The notes under the pieces were generated by a model, which saw only the letters and a program-made list of their open reading frames with translations, did no database searches and was not told the DNA's origin. DNA of 64,000 bases from Aquicoccus sp. G2-2. Lineage in GTDB: Bacteria; Pseudomonadota; Alphaproteobacteria; Rhodobacterales; Rhodobacteraceae. Numbering within the stretch: the stretch's first letter is position 1; each line of letters begins with the position of its first letter. Of this stretch, positions 36,259-47,137 are shown one piece after another. Made by a program: the position numbers and the translations under genes. The DNA lies in assembly GCF_034555965.1 (NCBI RefSeq), contig NZ_JAYDCK010000003.1, positions 3,500,653 through 3,564,652 on the forward strand. Reading direction: 5' to 3'.

Positions 36259-36464
36259 AAACTCCTGCATGGGAATTTTTCCATGAGGGACGGCTTTGCT
36301 CGTGAAACGGCATCGCGAAGAATGGGAATCTGCGGCGCTTTCATCGCAATAACCAAAGCGATCTTCAACGCGACCGACCTGCGCATCCATGATTACCACA
36401 TCAAAAACAATCCATTCGGGAACCTCCGGGTGCCATTCCGAGTTAGGGGAATGAGGAGGCCACC

Positions 36465-38726
36465 ATGACCGACCTGCGCGCACGGGTTCTGACCAAGCCA
36501 ATTCACAACTGGGCCAAACGAGCGTTACCCGCTCTATCCGATACAGAAAGCGAGGCACTGACTGCTGGCGAAGTCTGGTGGGAGGCCGAATTGTTTTCCG
36601 GCAATCCCGACTGGGCGAAGCTGCACGCCGTGAAACCACCTGAGCTTTCTGCTGACGAACAGGTGTTCTTTGACGGGCCGTGTCAGGAACTCTGTTCGAT
36701 GATCGACGACTGGAAGATCAACAACGAAACTGGCGATTTGCCGCCCGAAGTCTGGACGTTCATGCGCGACAAAGGCTTTTTCGGGATGATCATTTCCAAA
36801 TCCTATGGCGGCTTGGGGTTCTCGGCGTTTGCCCATTCAGAGATCGTGCGCTTTATCTCGACCCGTTCCGTTGCTGCGGCGGTGACGGTGATGGTGCCAA
36901 ATTCGCTCGGCCCCGGCGAATTGCTGCACCAGTTTGGCACGGATGCGCAGAAGGATTATTGGCTGCCGCGTCTTGCAGACGGGCGCGAATTGCCCGCCTT
37001 CGGGTTGACCAGCGCCGAAGCGGGATCGGACGCCTCTGCCATGACAGATATGGGCGTGATCGAAAAAGGCGAATGGCAGGGCGAGGAAGTGCTGGGTATC
37101 CGGCTCAACTGGGCCAAACGCTATATCACCTTGTCGCCGGTTTGCACCGTTCTTGGCCTTGCCTTCAAACTGAGCGACCCTGATGGGTTGCTGGGCGACA
37201 ACAAAGATATCGGGATCACCTGCGCATTGGTGCCAACCGATCTGGACGGCGTTGAGACGGGACGGCGGCATTTGCCGTCCTCGACCATGTTCATGAATGG
37301 CCCGACAACCGGCAAGAATGTGTTTATTCCACTCGATTACATCATCGGCGGGCCAGAGTATGCTGGCAAGGGCTGGATGATGTTGATGTCTGCCCTCGCC
37401 GCAGGACGGGGCATTTCGCTGCCCTCAATGGGGTGCGCCGCGATTGCGCTATCTGCGCATACAACGGGCGCTTATGCCCGCATCCGCCAGCAATTCAACC
37501 TGCCGATTGGCAAATTTGGAGGCGTTCAGGCGCGTATGGGGCGGCTTGCCGCCGACGCCTATGCAATGGACGCCGCACGACATTTGACCTGCGCGGGGCT
37601 GGACGAAGGGCGCGCACTGTCGGTGATTTCCGCCATTATGAAGGCCCATGCGACGTTCAAGATGCGCGAGGCAATCAACGACGCGATGGATGTCCATTCT
37701 GGCAAGGCAGTGATTGACGGGCCGTCGAATTACCTGTTGCCGCTCTATCGCGCCATTCCTATCGGGATCACGGTCGAAGGGGCAAATATCGTTACCCGCA
37801 GCCTGATCATTTTTGGCCAAGGTTCGATCCGTGCGCACCCGCACATGTTGGACAACATGTTGGCATTGCAGGAGCCGGATGATGAGAAATCGCTGGAAAT
37901 GTTCGATAAATCTTTCTGGGCGCATGTCGGTCATACCACGCGCACCCTGTTTCGCGCGTGGGGGCGCGCGCTGAGCGGTGGGCGGTTTGCTCCTGCGCCG
38001 GATGCCGGTGCGGCCACGCCCCTCTATCGCGAGCTTTCGCGCTGGTCTGCAGCCTATGCGCTGACGGCGGATTTTTTGTTTCTTACGCTGGGCGGCGCGC
38101 TTAAACGCAAGGAAATGATTTCGGCCCGTATGGGCGATATCCTTTCGGAGATGTATATCCTGTCTGCGGCGCTGAAACGCTGGGAAGACGAAGGCCGCCA
38201 AGAGGCCGATCTGCCCGTGCTGCACTATGCTGCCGCTATTGCGTTCAAACGCATCCAAACGGCACTGGACGAAGTCATCGTGAATCTGCCCGCCCGCTGG
38301 GCGGCGGTGATATTGCGGTTCTTTACATGGCCACGTGCCGCGCGACCCGGCCCGGATGACCGGCTGGTCGAGATTTGCAGCAATCTGATTTATGAACCGA
38401 GCGCCACACGCGACCGGATCACCGGGCGGCTGCATGAAGGATGCGATCGAAACGGCGTAAAACTGCTGAACCGCTGCTACGGCAAAGTTATCGAAATGGC
38501 CCCGGTGATGAAACGCCTGCGCGAAGCGAAGAAAGCCCCGCAAGAGGCGCTGAACGCGGGTATCCTGAGCGATGCCGAACTGTCGGACATCAACGATATG
38601 AATGCGCTTGTTGCGCAAGTTATTGCTGTAGACGACTTTGACACAAGCGAACTTGCTGCCCTGTTTCCCGAATACGCAGCGCAATCGGGTAAACCGAGCA
38701 ATACAACCAAGGAGGCCGCAGAATGA
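36465..38726 (+). CDS. fadE: Long acyl-CoA dehydrogenase (FadE type)
   Basis: This is a 753-residue flavoprotein of the FadE branch, much longer than the usual 380-residue acyl-CoA dehydrogenases because of a C-terminal extension. The FAD and substrate segments FGLTSAEAGSDASAM and LPSSTMFMNGP are visible. The active-site Glu is in TVEGANIVTRSLIIFGQGS. It carries out the first step of fatty acid beta-oxidation. It heads the plus-strand fad operon, with GAGGAGG before the ATG, and its stop overlaps the thiolase start (AATGA). The 260-bp upstream region has a weak GGAAC-N17-AGTT, which I do not count as a promoter. Confidence 0.92.
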   Translation: MTDLRARVLTKPIHNWAKRALPALSDTESEALTAGEVWWEAELFSGNPDWAKLHAVKPPELSADEQVFFDGPCQELCSMIDDWKINNETGDLPPEVWTFMRDKGFFGMIISKSYGGLGFSAFAHSEIVRFISTRSVAAAVTVMVPNSLGPGELLHQFGTDAQKDYWLPRLADGRELPAFGLTSAEAGSDASAMTDMGVIEKGEWQGEEVLGIRLNWAKRYITLSPVCTVLGLAFKLSDPDGLLGDNKDIGITCALVPTDLDGVETGRRHLPSSTMFMNGPTTGKNVFIPLDYIIGGPEYAGKGWMMLMSALAAGRGISLPSMGCAAIALSAHTTGAYARIRQQFNLPIGKFGGVQARMGRLAADAYAMDAARHLTCAGLDEGRALSVISAIMKAHATFKMREAINDAMDVHSGKAVIDGPSNYLLPLYRAIPIGITVEGANIVTRSLIIFGQGSIRAHPHMLDNMLALQEPDDEKSLEMFDKSFWAHVGHTTRTLFRAWGRALSGGRFAPAPDAGAATPLYRELSRWSAAYALTADFLFLTLGGALKRKEMISARMGDILSEMYILSAALKRWEDEGRQEADLPVLHYAAAIAFKRIQTALDEVIVNLPARWAAVILRFFTWPRAARPGPDDRLVEICSNLIYEPSATRDRITGRLHEGCDRNGVKLLNRCYGKVIEMAPVMKRLREAKKAPQEALNAGILSDAELSDINDMNALVAQVIAVDDFDTSELAALFPEYAAQSGKPSNTTKEAAE

Positions 38727-40018
38727 CCGGCAAAAACCGCCAACGCGTTTTCCTTGTTGATGGCGCGCGCACTCCGTTTCTCAAAGCTCGCAGCGGCCCC
38801 GGCCCATTCACCCCGGTTGATCTCGCCGTGCAATGCGGGCGGCCCCTGCTGACGCGACAAAGGTTTGATTGCACGGCGTTCGACCTTGTGATCCTTGGCT
38901 GCGTCAATGTGATTGCCGATGAAATGAATCCCGCACGGGTGGCCGCGCTGCGCCTTGGACTGGGCGAACAGACGGTCGCCTTTACCATGCAGATCAACTG
39001 TGGCTCGGGGATGCAGAGCATCGACACAGCCTACCGCTATATCCGCGATGGCTCGCACCAGATGATCCTCGCCGGTGGTGCCGAGGCGCTTAGCCATGCC
39101 CCGCTGACCTTGCGCCAGTCTGCCGTTGAATGGTTCGGCCAGATGAACGCCGCCAAAGGCCCGTTGGACCGCTCCCGCGCAATGGCGGGGATCAGGCCGG
39201 AATTTTTTAAACCTGTCATCGGACTGGAGCGCGGGTTGACCGACCCGATCACCGAATTGAACATGGGTCAGACCGCCGAAGTGCTTGCCTATCGCTTCGG
39301 GATCGACCGCGAAACGGCAGATGCTTATGCGATGGAGAGCCATCACCGTCTGGCCAGGGCGCAAAAAGACGGCACACTTGAGGATGAGGTCATGCCGGCC
39401 TTTGGGCGCGACGGCAACGTCTATGATCACGACGATGGCGTGCGTCCTGACAGTGACATGGCCGGTCTGGCCAAGTTGAACCCGGTGTTCGAGAAACCCT
39501 ACGGCAAAGTGACGGCAGGCAATTCCAGCCAGATCACCGATGGCGCAAGCTGGGTCATCGTGGCTTCGGAGCGGGCCGTTGAGGCGCACGGTTTGCAACC
39601 GCTTGCGGAAATCACAGACAGCGAATGGGCCGCGCTTGATCCGTCGATCATGGGACTGGGTCCGGTCCTAGCCGCGACACCGATTGCCCAACGGCACGGT
39701 TTAAGCGTGGGTGACATTGATCTTTGGGAATTGAATGAAGCTTTCGCCGCACAAGTGCTGGCCTGCCTTGCCGCATGGGATGATGATGATTTCTGCCGCG
39801 AGGTTTTGGGCTATGACGCCGCGTTCGGGCGCATTGACCACGACCGCCTCAATGTCGACGGCGGCGCGATTTCGCTGGGCCATCCCGTTGGCACGAGCGG
39901 CAACCGGATCGTGCTGCATCTGGCCAACACCATGAAAAAGCGCAGCTACAAACGCGGCATTGCCACCGAATGCATCGGCGGCGGTCTGGGTGGCGCAATG
40001 TTGCTGGAGGCGGTGTAA
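38723..40018 (+). CDS. fadI: Acetyl-CoA acyltransferase (thiolase, FadI type)
   Basis: This is a 431-residue thiolase that cleaves 3-ketoacyl-CoA. The nucleophile is C93 (INCGSGMQS), the NEAFAAQ motif is present, the catalytic His is in GHPVGTSGNR, and the second Cys is in ECIGGGLGGAM. The length fits the long FadI branch that pairs with FadJ rather than FadA. It overlaps fadE by 4 bp, and its stop shares a base with the next ATG (TAATG), so the three genes are coupled. Confidence 0.9.
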   Translation: MTGKNRQRVFLVDGARTPFLKARSGPGPFTPVDLAVQCGRPLLTRQRFDCTAFDLVILGCVNVIADEMNPARVAALRLGLGEQTVAFTMQINCGSGMQSIDTAYRYIRDGSHQMILAGGAEALSHAPLTLRQSAVEWFGQMNAAKGPLDRSRAMAGIRPEFFKPVIGLERGLTDPITELNMGQTAEVLAYRFGIDRETADAYAMESHHRLARAQKDGTLEDEVMPAFGRDGNVYDHDDGVRPDSDMAGLAKLNPVFEKPYGKVTAGNSSQITDGASWVIVASERAVEAHGLQPLAEITDSEWAALDPSIMGLGPVLAATPIAQRHGLSVGDIDLWELNEAFAAQVLACLAAWDDDDFCREVLGYDAAFGRIDHDRLNVDGGAISLGHPVGTSGNRIVLHLANTMKKRSYKRGIATECIGGGLGGAMLLEAV

Positions 40019-42090
40019 TGACTGGGCATGTTCTGGAGTTTCTCGGCGAAACCAAATTGGAGCTGGGGGCAGCCACCGCGCGCGAGGGCAACTGGCGTGC
40101 AGGGCGTGATGCCGACGGCATCCTTTGGCTCGCGCTGGACCGCGAGGGAGCTGGCACCAACACCATTTCCGAAGATGTGATCCGCGAGTTGGAGGCGCAT
40201 ATCGCAGCGGCCGAAACCGACCTGCCCAAGGCACTGGTGATCCGCTCGGCCAAAACGAGCGGGTTCGCCGCGGGGGCCGACATCACCGGTTTTGACGCCA
40301 TGTCGGACGACGGCGCGGCCGACCTGCTGCAACAGGGCCATGATGTGCTTGATCGGATTGAGGCGCTGGATTGTCCCACCATTTGCATTGTGCATGGCGC
40401 GGCACTTGGCGCGGGGTTTGAACTGGCGCTGGCCTGCGACATCCGCATTGCCACGCCCGGCGCATCCTTCGGCTTTCCAGAGGTGCAACTGGGTTTGCAT
40501 CCGGGGCTGGGCGGCACCGTTCGCCTGCCCGCACTGATCGACCCGGTCGAGGCGATGACGTTGATGTTGACCGGCAAGACAGCACATACGAAACGCGCCA
40601 AATCGTTGGGCATCTTTGATGCACTGGTGAGAGAACGCCACATCGCGGCTGCCGTGAGGGCCGCCGCCAATGACGAGATTGAGGGCCATGAACCGGGCCT
40701 CAAGGCGCGCGCGCTGGGGTTCGACGCGGCGCGCAGTTTTACCGCCCGCCAGATGCGCGGCCAAACCGAGAAAAAGGCACCAGAGGAACATTATCCAGCC
40801 CCCCATGCGTTGATCGGGCTGTGGGAAGACTATGGCGACGAGCCGCAGGCGATGCAAAAGCGCGAGAGAGAGTCGTTCGCGAGGTTGCTGGAAACTGACA
40901 CCTCGAAGAACCTGCGCCGCGTGTTTTTCTTGCGCCAGCAGCTCAAGGATGCCGGGCGCGGCGATGATGGGATCGCGCATGTGCATGTAATCGGAGCGGG
41001 TGCCATGGGCGCGGAAATCGCGGCGATGGCGGCGATCAAAGGAAAAACCGTCACTTTGGGAGATGTTGAGACCGACCCGCTGGGTCGGGCGGTGAAGCTG
41101 GCCTTCGAGATATGCAAAGGCAAACACCTGAGCAGAATTGAAACTCGCGATGCGCTGGACCGTCTAATACCTGACCCGCCGGGTTACGGCATTGCCCGTG
41201 CCGATCTCATCATAGAAGCCGCTCCCGAACGCATGGACCTGAAGGAAAAAATCTATGCTGGCCTCAAAGGAAAAATGAAGAAAGGGGCAATCCTTGCTTC
41301 CAATACCTCCAGCCTTTCGGTCAATGAAATGGCGGATCACGCGCCCGCTGCTGCGCAGTTTGCGGGGCTGCATTTCTTTAATCCGGTGTCGAAGATTGAT
41401 CTTGTTGAGGTCGTGCAGGGCAAGGCGACCAGTGCGGCGACCGCCAAACGTCTGGCGGCGTTCTGCGGTGCCATTGGCAAACTTCCTGCAAAAGTTTCCG
41501 ACTATCCCGGTTTTCTGGTGAACCGCGTGCTAACGCCTTATCTGATGGAGGCGATGGTGCTGATGGACGAGGGCGTGCCGAAAGAGGTGATCGACGCCGC
41601 CGCTTTGGATTTCGGAATGCCGATGGGGCCGGTCACGCTTGCCGATCAGGTCGGGCTGGACATCGGGCTGCATGTAGCAGAATCCCTGCGTGAAAATCTG
41701 GAAAAGCCAATGGCGGAAATTTCGGACTCGCTGCGCCAAAAGGTCGAAGCTGGCGATTTGGGCAAGAAATCCGGCAAGGGGTTTTACGACTGGTCCGATG
41801 GTACGCCACATCCGGAAAGCAGCGAGGACGGGCCGGGTGACTTGACCGACCGACTAATCCTGCCGATGCTGGACGCCTGCGTGGAGGTATTGCGCAAGAC
41901 TGTCGCCCAAAGCGAGGATCAGGTGGACGCAGCGATGATATTTGCAACCGGATGGGCACCCTTCAGGGGCGGCCCGATTCATTATGCGCAAAAGCGCGGC
42001 ATAGATGAAATTATTGCGCGTTTGAAAGCACTGGAAGAGCTACATGGCCCACGGTTTGCGCCCGACGAAGGCTGGCACAGCTTTGGCTGA
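40018..42090 (+). CDS. fadJ: Beta-oxidation multifunctional enzyme (enoyl-CoA hydratase / 3-hydroxyacyl-CoA dehydrogenase)
   Basis: This is a 690-residue FadJ/FadB-type protein. The N-terminal crotonase half has its oxyanion-hole segments (SGFAAGADITGF, HGAALGAGFELALACDIRIA, FPEVQLGLHPGLGGT). The dehydrogenase half has the NAD-binding HVIGAGAMGAEIAAM and the catalytic segment GLHFFNPVSKIDLVEVV. The C-terminal dimerisation domain ends in FRGGPIHYAQ. The start was set at ATG 40018 directly after the thiolase stop. Whether it is the FadJ or FadB type cannot be settled from length alone; the FadI partner favours FadJ. Confidence 0.9.
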   Translation: MTGHVLEFLGETKLELGAATAREGNWRAGRDADGILWLALDREGAGTNTISEDVIRELEAHIAAAETDLPKALVIRSAKTSGFAAGADITGFDAMSDDGAADLLQQGHDVLDRIEALDCPTICIVHGAALGAGFELALACDIRIATPGASFGFPEVQLGLHPGLGGTVRLPALIDPVEAMTLMLTGKTAHTKRAKSLGIFDALVRERHIAAAVRAAANDEIEGHEPGLKARALGFDAARSFTARQMRGQTEKKAPEEHYPAPHALIGLWEDYGDEPQAMQKRERESFARLLETDTSKNLRRVFFLRQQLKDAGRGDDGIAHVHVIGAGAMGAEIAAMAAIKGKTVTLGDVETDPLGRAVKLAFEICKGKHLSRIETRDALDRLIPDPPGYGIARADLIIEAAPERMDLKEKIYAGLKGKMKKGAILASNTSSLSVNEMADHAPAAAQFAGLHFFNPVSKIDLVEVVQGKATSAATAKRLAAFCGAIGKLPAKVSDYPGFLVNRVLTPYLMEAMVLMDEGVPKEVIDAAALDFGMPMGPVTLADQVGLDIGLHVAESLRENLEKPMAEISDSLRQKVEAGDLGKKSGKGFYDWSDGTPHPESSEDGPGDLTDRLILPMLDACVEVLRKTVAQSEDQVDAAMIFATGWAPFRGGPIHYAQKRGIDEIIARLKALEELHGPRFAPDEGWHSFG

Positions 42091-43928
42091 CAGGCCACAA
42101 ACCTTCACCGATGCAGATGCGATGGCGCACGAGATTTTTGAGCGCATGAATGGTGTGGTGCGGCTCGCCCTGCCTCTGGGCCTTGGCAAACCCGTCACGC
42201 TGGTCAACGCCTTGACCCGCGCCGCTCGTGCCGATCCCGCACTCAGGCTTTCGATCTTTACCGCCCTCACGCTGCAGCGCCCGGCCCCAGAAACAGACAT
42301 GGAAAAGCGATTTCTGGAACCGGCGATGGACCGACTGTTCGGGGCCTATCCCGATCTGCTTTATGCCGATCTGATCAAGCGCGAAAAGCTGCCCGACAAC
42401 ATTGAAGTGTCGGAGTTCTTCTTTCAGGCGGGCGCATGGTTGGGGAATGAATATGCCCAACGCCATTTCATTTCCGCGAATTATACCCACGCGCGCGATG
42501 TTCTGATCGCACAAAGGCCAAACGTGCTTTCCCAGCTTGTCGCGGTGGATGGTGACCGGATCAGCCTGTCGTGCAACACCGATATATCGACCGATTTTTT
42601 CGACATGCGGCGCGCGGGCAAGTTGGCTTTCATCGCCGTCGCGGAGCGCAATGATGCCCTGCCTTTCATGGACGGACCCGCCACGCTGGCCTCTGTCGAG
42701 TTCGAGATGATGCTGGAGCCGCCAGACCAGTTCGAGCTTTTTCCGCCCCGCGCCGCCCTGTGTCGCATACACAGCACGCCATCGGGCTGCATGTGTCGCG
42801 GCTGGTCCGGGACGGTGGCACCTTGCAGATCGGCATTGGCGCGATTGGCGATGCGGTGGCAAATGCACTTTTGCAACGGGACCGCGCAACCCTTGCGGAT
42901 ATCTGGAGATCAGCCCCTTTCCTGCTTACGGGCGATGGAGACTCGCCCTTTGAAACTGGCCTTTATGCCGTGACCGAAATGCTGGTCGGCGGGCTTTTGG
43001 CGCTGTTCGAGGCGGGCGTCTTACGCCGCGAAGTCAACGGCGCGGCCATTCATGCCGGTTTTTTCGTCGATGCCCGCGATATGTATGAGCGTCTGCGTGC
43101 GATGGCCCTGCTAGGCGCGCGAAAATTCAGATGATGCCTGTCAGCTATACCAACGCGCTTTATGGTGACGAAGCGGAAAAACGCGCGGGGCGTGTGCATG
43201 CGCGTTTCGTCAATGGTGCAATGCAGGTCAACTTGCTGGGCGATGCCATGTCGGACGCGGCCAAGCCCGGGCAGGTTGTCAGCGGGGTCGGCGGGCAATT
43301 CAACTTTTTCGAACAGGCTTTCGCGTTGGAAGACGGGCGCGCAATCCTGACGTTGCCCGCCACGCGGACATCAGGCGGGACTGTTACATCGAACATCGTC
43401 TGGCAATTACCGTTGACCACAGTGCCACGTCACATGCGCGATATTGTGGTGACAGAATATGGTGTTGCAGAACTGCGCGGGCAAACCGATGAGGAAGTGA
43501 TCAAACGAATGGTGTCCATCGCTGACAGCCGGTTTCAGGGTGATCTGCTTAACGCCGCCCGAACAGCCGGCAAAATTCGCCGCGACTGGCGGGTGCCAAA
43601 GGCGCATGCAGGAAATACGCCGGATGCTGTGGCAGGTTGGCTGGCACCGTTTCGCGAAACTGAGCTGCCCGCTTTCCCGCTCGGAACGGATTTCGACGCA
43701 GTTGAACAGGTTCTGTTGCCTGCCCTCGCCCGGCTTGGGGAAGCTGCGGGCAGCAAGCGCGCATTGGTTCGATTACTTTGGGCAGCGTTAACCAAGCGCG
43801 CGCATCCGAACGAAGGCGCAGCACTGGCACGGATGAATTATGCGGCCACGCCGACTTTTGCCGAACCGTTGCAAGCACGGGTTCTACGTGGGGCGCTACG
43901 TCTGGGAACAACAGAATTCCCGGCATGA
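42044..43928 (+). pseudogene. Acetyl-CoA hydrolase/CoA-transferase family enzyme, two frameshifts
   Basis: Three overlapping frames together encode one protein of about 628 residues in the acetyl-CoA hydrolase/4-hydroxybutyrate CoA-transferase family. The first part holds IVRLALPLGLGKP-like residues, written here VVRLALPLGLGKPVTLVNAL. The middle part holds GGTLQIGIGAIGDAVANALL. The last part holds MMPVSYTNALYGDE, GVGGQFNFFEQAF and VVTEYGVAELRG with the likely catalytic Glu. Frames change at the C4 run 42746-42749 and the C3 run 43106-43108; adding one C at each restores one frame. The gene starts 47 bp inside fadJ (ATG 42044; a later start is possible) and would be the fourth gene of the fad operon. 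Two homopolymer errors suggest sequencing artefact. Confidence 0.8.
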
Positions 43929-44158
43929 AAAATTCGGGGTCTTTGCCTTATTATCGGGCTAACTAGGTCTTTAGGCCCCAAAATATTGGTGGCGGAGGAG
44001 GTGTCCGCCTAGCTCAGCTTTCATAAGAGTGCATGTGCCGGAAGAAGGGAGAATTTTTTCACTTTATAACAAGTGTTTGTTAAGAGTCCGCCTTGCACTC
44101 TGTTTCAAACAGATGCAATTGATAGGAGAATCATTGGTGGTAAGGATGGTGGTATATC

Positions 44159-45418
44159 GTGCCGAAGAGAGCCAAGGAACTCAAAGCTGTCCAGGTCAAG
44201 AAACTGGTTGAGCCGGGGCGCCACGCTGTTGGTGGAACACCCCCGGCCTCGCCCTCAGCGTAACTGACACCGGAGCCAGATCGTGGATATTTCGGGTGCT
44301 GGTCGGTCGCAAGCGCAAACACATCGGACTTGGCTCGTATCCAGAGGTCTCGCTTGCAGAAGCGCGGGAGAAGGCGCTCGAGATGAAGCGCAAGATCAGT
44401 GCTGGCATTGACCCGGTAGAAGAGCGTCAGGCTGCACGCGCTGCGTTTGTTGCCGAACGGAAGCATCGCACCACCTTCCAGGAAGCATTCGAGCGCTACT
44501 ATGAAGAGAAGGTGCGAGGCGAGCTCAAGAACGCCAAGCACATCAAGCAATGGCGCTCAACGCTCGCTACGTATGCTTTCCCGGTGATCGGCGAGAGGTC
44601 GGTGGCGTCTATTACGATTGAGGATGTTCAAAATGTCCTGACCCCAATCTGGATGACCAAGACCGAAACAGCCTCGCGTGTGCGGCAACGCATTGAAGCT
44701 GTTCTCGATTGGTCAAAGGTGATGGGGTTGCGCGAGGGGGAAAACCCGGCGCGTTGGAAGGGTAACCTACAACAGCTCCTCCCGTCGCCCAATAAGATCC
44801 AGAACGAGCGCAGACAGCCTGCCATTGCCCTAGATGAACTGACTGAGTGGTTTCGTGTATTGCGTGGGCGCACAGGCATCGCCGCCCGTGCTCTCGAGCT
44901 TCTGACCTTGACCGCATCGAGGTCAGGTGAAATCCGCGGCGCGTTATGGGAAGAAATCGATCTGAAGAGCGGCATCTGGACGATCCCGGCAGAAAGGATG
45001 AAGGCTGGGCGCGAGCATCGCGTGCCACTCTGTTCTCCCGCGCTCGACCTGCTCACCAACCAACCCCGGTTGATGGGCTGCCCCTACGTCTTCCCGTCCT
45101 CAAAGAACGGGCAGATGTCGGACATGACGATCTCGGCTGTGATGCGACGCATCCAGGCAGCGGAAGAAAAAGAGACACCCCGGTTTCCTCGACCCCCGCT
45201 CACACCGACCAGCAGTGCCGCACGGCCTGCGCTCGAGCTTTCGTGATTGGGCCGCCGAGCGCACCGACTTTCCGCGCGAGATGGCAGAAATCGCTCTTGC
45301 ACACAATGTTGGCAACAACGTCGAGCGTGCCTACAGGCGCGGCGACATGGTTAAGAAGCGAAGGCAGATGATGGAGGCGTGGGCGGATTTCTTGAGCGGC
45401 AAAGCGATGAGAGAATAG
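44159..45418 (+). pseudogene. Tyrosine recombinase/integrase of P4 type, two frameshifts
   Basis: Three frames join into one integrase of about 420 residues. The first (GTG 44159) gives the DUF4102-type arm-binding start, PKRAKELKAVQVKKLVEPGR. After the C5 run at 44240-44244 the frame shifts and reads LALSVTDTGARSWIFRVLVG and the core. After the A5 run at 45167-45171 it shifts back and reads HPGFLDPRSHRPAVPHGLRS. Catalytic residues are the Arg in LTASRSGEIRG, His and Arg in HGLRSSFRDW and Tyr in VERAYRRGD. Both changes are single-base homopolymer indels. It lies directly before the restriction operon and probably inserted it. No tRNA gene was recognised beside it as an attachment site. Confidence 0.82.
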
Positions 45419-45616
45419 TTTCGAGAAGATCCATTGCTCGGAGATAGCGGCAGCTCTGGGGGGGCACGACACTTCTCACGGTTCGTGTGACTGACGGAGA
45501 GCAAATACCACCCGCTCTCAGGGGTTTCAGCTAATGGTTGATCATCGGGCGGATTTCGTCCGATAGTGCCGGACAACGATGATAAGCGGCGAGCCAACGC
45601 CGGAGAGGGACGGCAA

Positions 45617-47137
45617 ATGACAATTGAAAAAACACTCTTCGCGGCGGCCGACAAGATGCGCGGCTCCATGGATCCGGGCGAATACAAGCATGTTGCTCTT
45701 GGCCTGCTCTTCCTGCGCTACATAGGCGTGGCCTTCCAGCGAAAGTATGACGAGCTCCTGCCAGAGGGCGAAACGGTCGCCGAGGACGTCGACGAATACC
45801 TCGCCGAGGGCATCTTCTGGGTGCCCGAAGCTGCCCGCTGGAGCATGCTGGCCGCCAACGCCAAGGACAAGGGCATCGGCGTGAAGGTTGACAACGCTAT
45901 GCGCGCCATCGAGGCCGACAACGAGCAGCTGAAGGGCGCGCTGCCCAAGGTCTTCGGCCGCGAAGCTCTCGATCCGGCCATTGTCACCGGCCTGATTGAC
46001 CTTTTCTCCAACATCGAGTTCGATGGCACGCCCAAGGATTTCGACCTGATCGGCCGTATCTACGAATACTTCATCTCGGAGTTTGCCTCGAGCGAGGGCA
46101 AGCGGGGCGGCGATTTCCACACACCAAAACCGGTTGTCGAGTTGATCGTCCAGATGATCGAACCGGTGAAAGGTCGCTTGTATGAGCCTTGCCATGGCTC
46201 AGGCTCCTTCATGGTCCAATCAGAGCACTTTCTGGCTGCGCACAAATACCGCCGCGCCGACCTCGCCATCTACGGGCAGGAGCGCAACCATACCACCTAC
46301 GGCCTTGCGCGGATGAACCTCGCCATCCGAGGAATCATGGCAAGACTCGAATGGAACGCCGAAGGCACCCTTCTGCGTGATGCCTTCCCGGACGAGAAAT
46401 TCGATTTCGTCATGGCCAACCCGCCCTTCAACATCTCCGACTGGTCCGGCGATATCCTGGCCGAGGATCGGCGCTGGACATTCGGCATGCCCCCGGTCGG
46501 GAACGCCAACTTCGCCTGGATGCAGCACATCTACGACAAGCTGGGCAGCACCGGGGTGGCCGGCGTGGTCATGGCCAACGGCTCCATGTCGTCCATGTCT
46601 TCAGGCGAGGGCGACATCCGCCGCGCCATGGTCGAGGGGGAGGCGGTGGATGCCATGATCGCGTTGCCGGGGCAGCTCTTTTACGGCACCCAGATCCCGG
46701 CCTGCATCTGGATCTTGGCCAAGGACAAGTCGAACGGAGTGGCCAAGGACGCCAAGCTGCGCGACCGGCGCGGCGAGGTGCTGTTTATCGACGCCCGCAA
46801 GATGGGTGCGTTGGTTCCGGGGTCGCGCAAGCAGAAGGAGTTGTCGCGCGACGAGATTGCGCGCATCGCCACCGCATACCACGCCTGGCGTGGAGAGCCG
46901 GACGCCGGTGCCTATGTCGACGAGCCGGGCTTCTGCAAGGCGGCCTCCATGGAGGAGATCGCCAAGCACAACTACGTTCTGACGCCGGGCCGCTATGTCG
47001 GCGCCGGCGCGGCAGAGGAAGATGATGAGCCATTCGATGAGAAGTTCGACCGGCTGACGGCGGAGCTCCGGGCGCAGTTTGCCGAGGGGCGGAGGCTGGA
47101 GAAGGAGATCGAGACCCGGCTGGAGGAACTGACGTGA
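45617..47137 (+). CDS. hsdM: Type I restriction-modification methyltransferase subunit
   Basis: This is a 506-residue N6-adenine methyltransferase of type I systems. The N-terminal helical domain (TLFAAADKMRGSMDPGEYKHVALGLLFLRYI) is followed by the SAM site, YEPCHGSGSFMVQ, a variant of the usual DPACGSG. The catalytic NPPF tetrapeptide lies in VMANPPFNISDW. The start was set at ATG 45617 after GGAGAGGGACGG; a GTG at 45566 is possible. Its stop overlaps hsdS (ATGA). With HsdS it methylates the host sites, and with HsdR it cuts unmodified DNA. Confidence 0.93.
   Translation: MTIEKTLFAAADKMRGSMDPGEYKHVALGLLFLRYIGVAFQRKYDELLPEGETVAEDVDEYLAEGIFWVPEAARWSMLAANAKDKGIGVKVDNAMRAIEADNEQLKGALPKVFGREALDPAIVTGLIDLFSNIEFDGTPKDFDLIGRIYEYFISEFASSEGKRGGDFHTPKPVVELIVQMIEPVKGRLYEPCHGSGSFMVQSEHFLAAHKYRRADLAIYGQERNHTTYGLARMNLAIRGIMARLEWNAEGTLLRDAFPDEKFDFVMANPPFNISDWSGDILAEDRRWTFGMPPVGNANFAWMQHIYDKLGSTGVAGVVMANGSMSSMSSGEGDIRRAMVEGEAVDAMIALPGQLFYGTQIPACIWILAKDKSNGVAKDAKLRDRRGEVLFIDARKMGALVPGSRKQKELSRDEIARIATAYHAWRGEPDAGAYVDEPGFCKAASMEEIAKHNYVLTPGRYVGAGAAEEDDEPFDEKFDRLTAELRAQFAEGRRLEKEIETRLEELT

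Noticed and set aside
36419..36444. GGAAC-N17-AGTT upstream of fadE
   Set aside because: The -10 element departs from CGTT at its first base, and it overlaps the region of the GAGGAGG ribosome site; not counted as an EcfG promoter.
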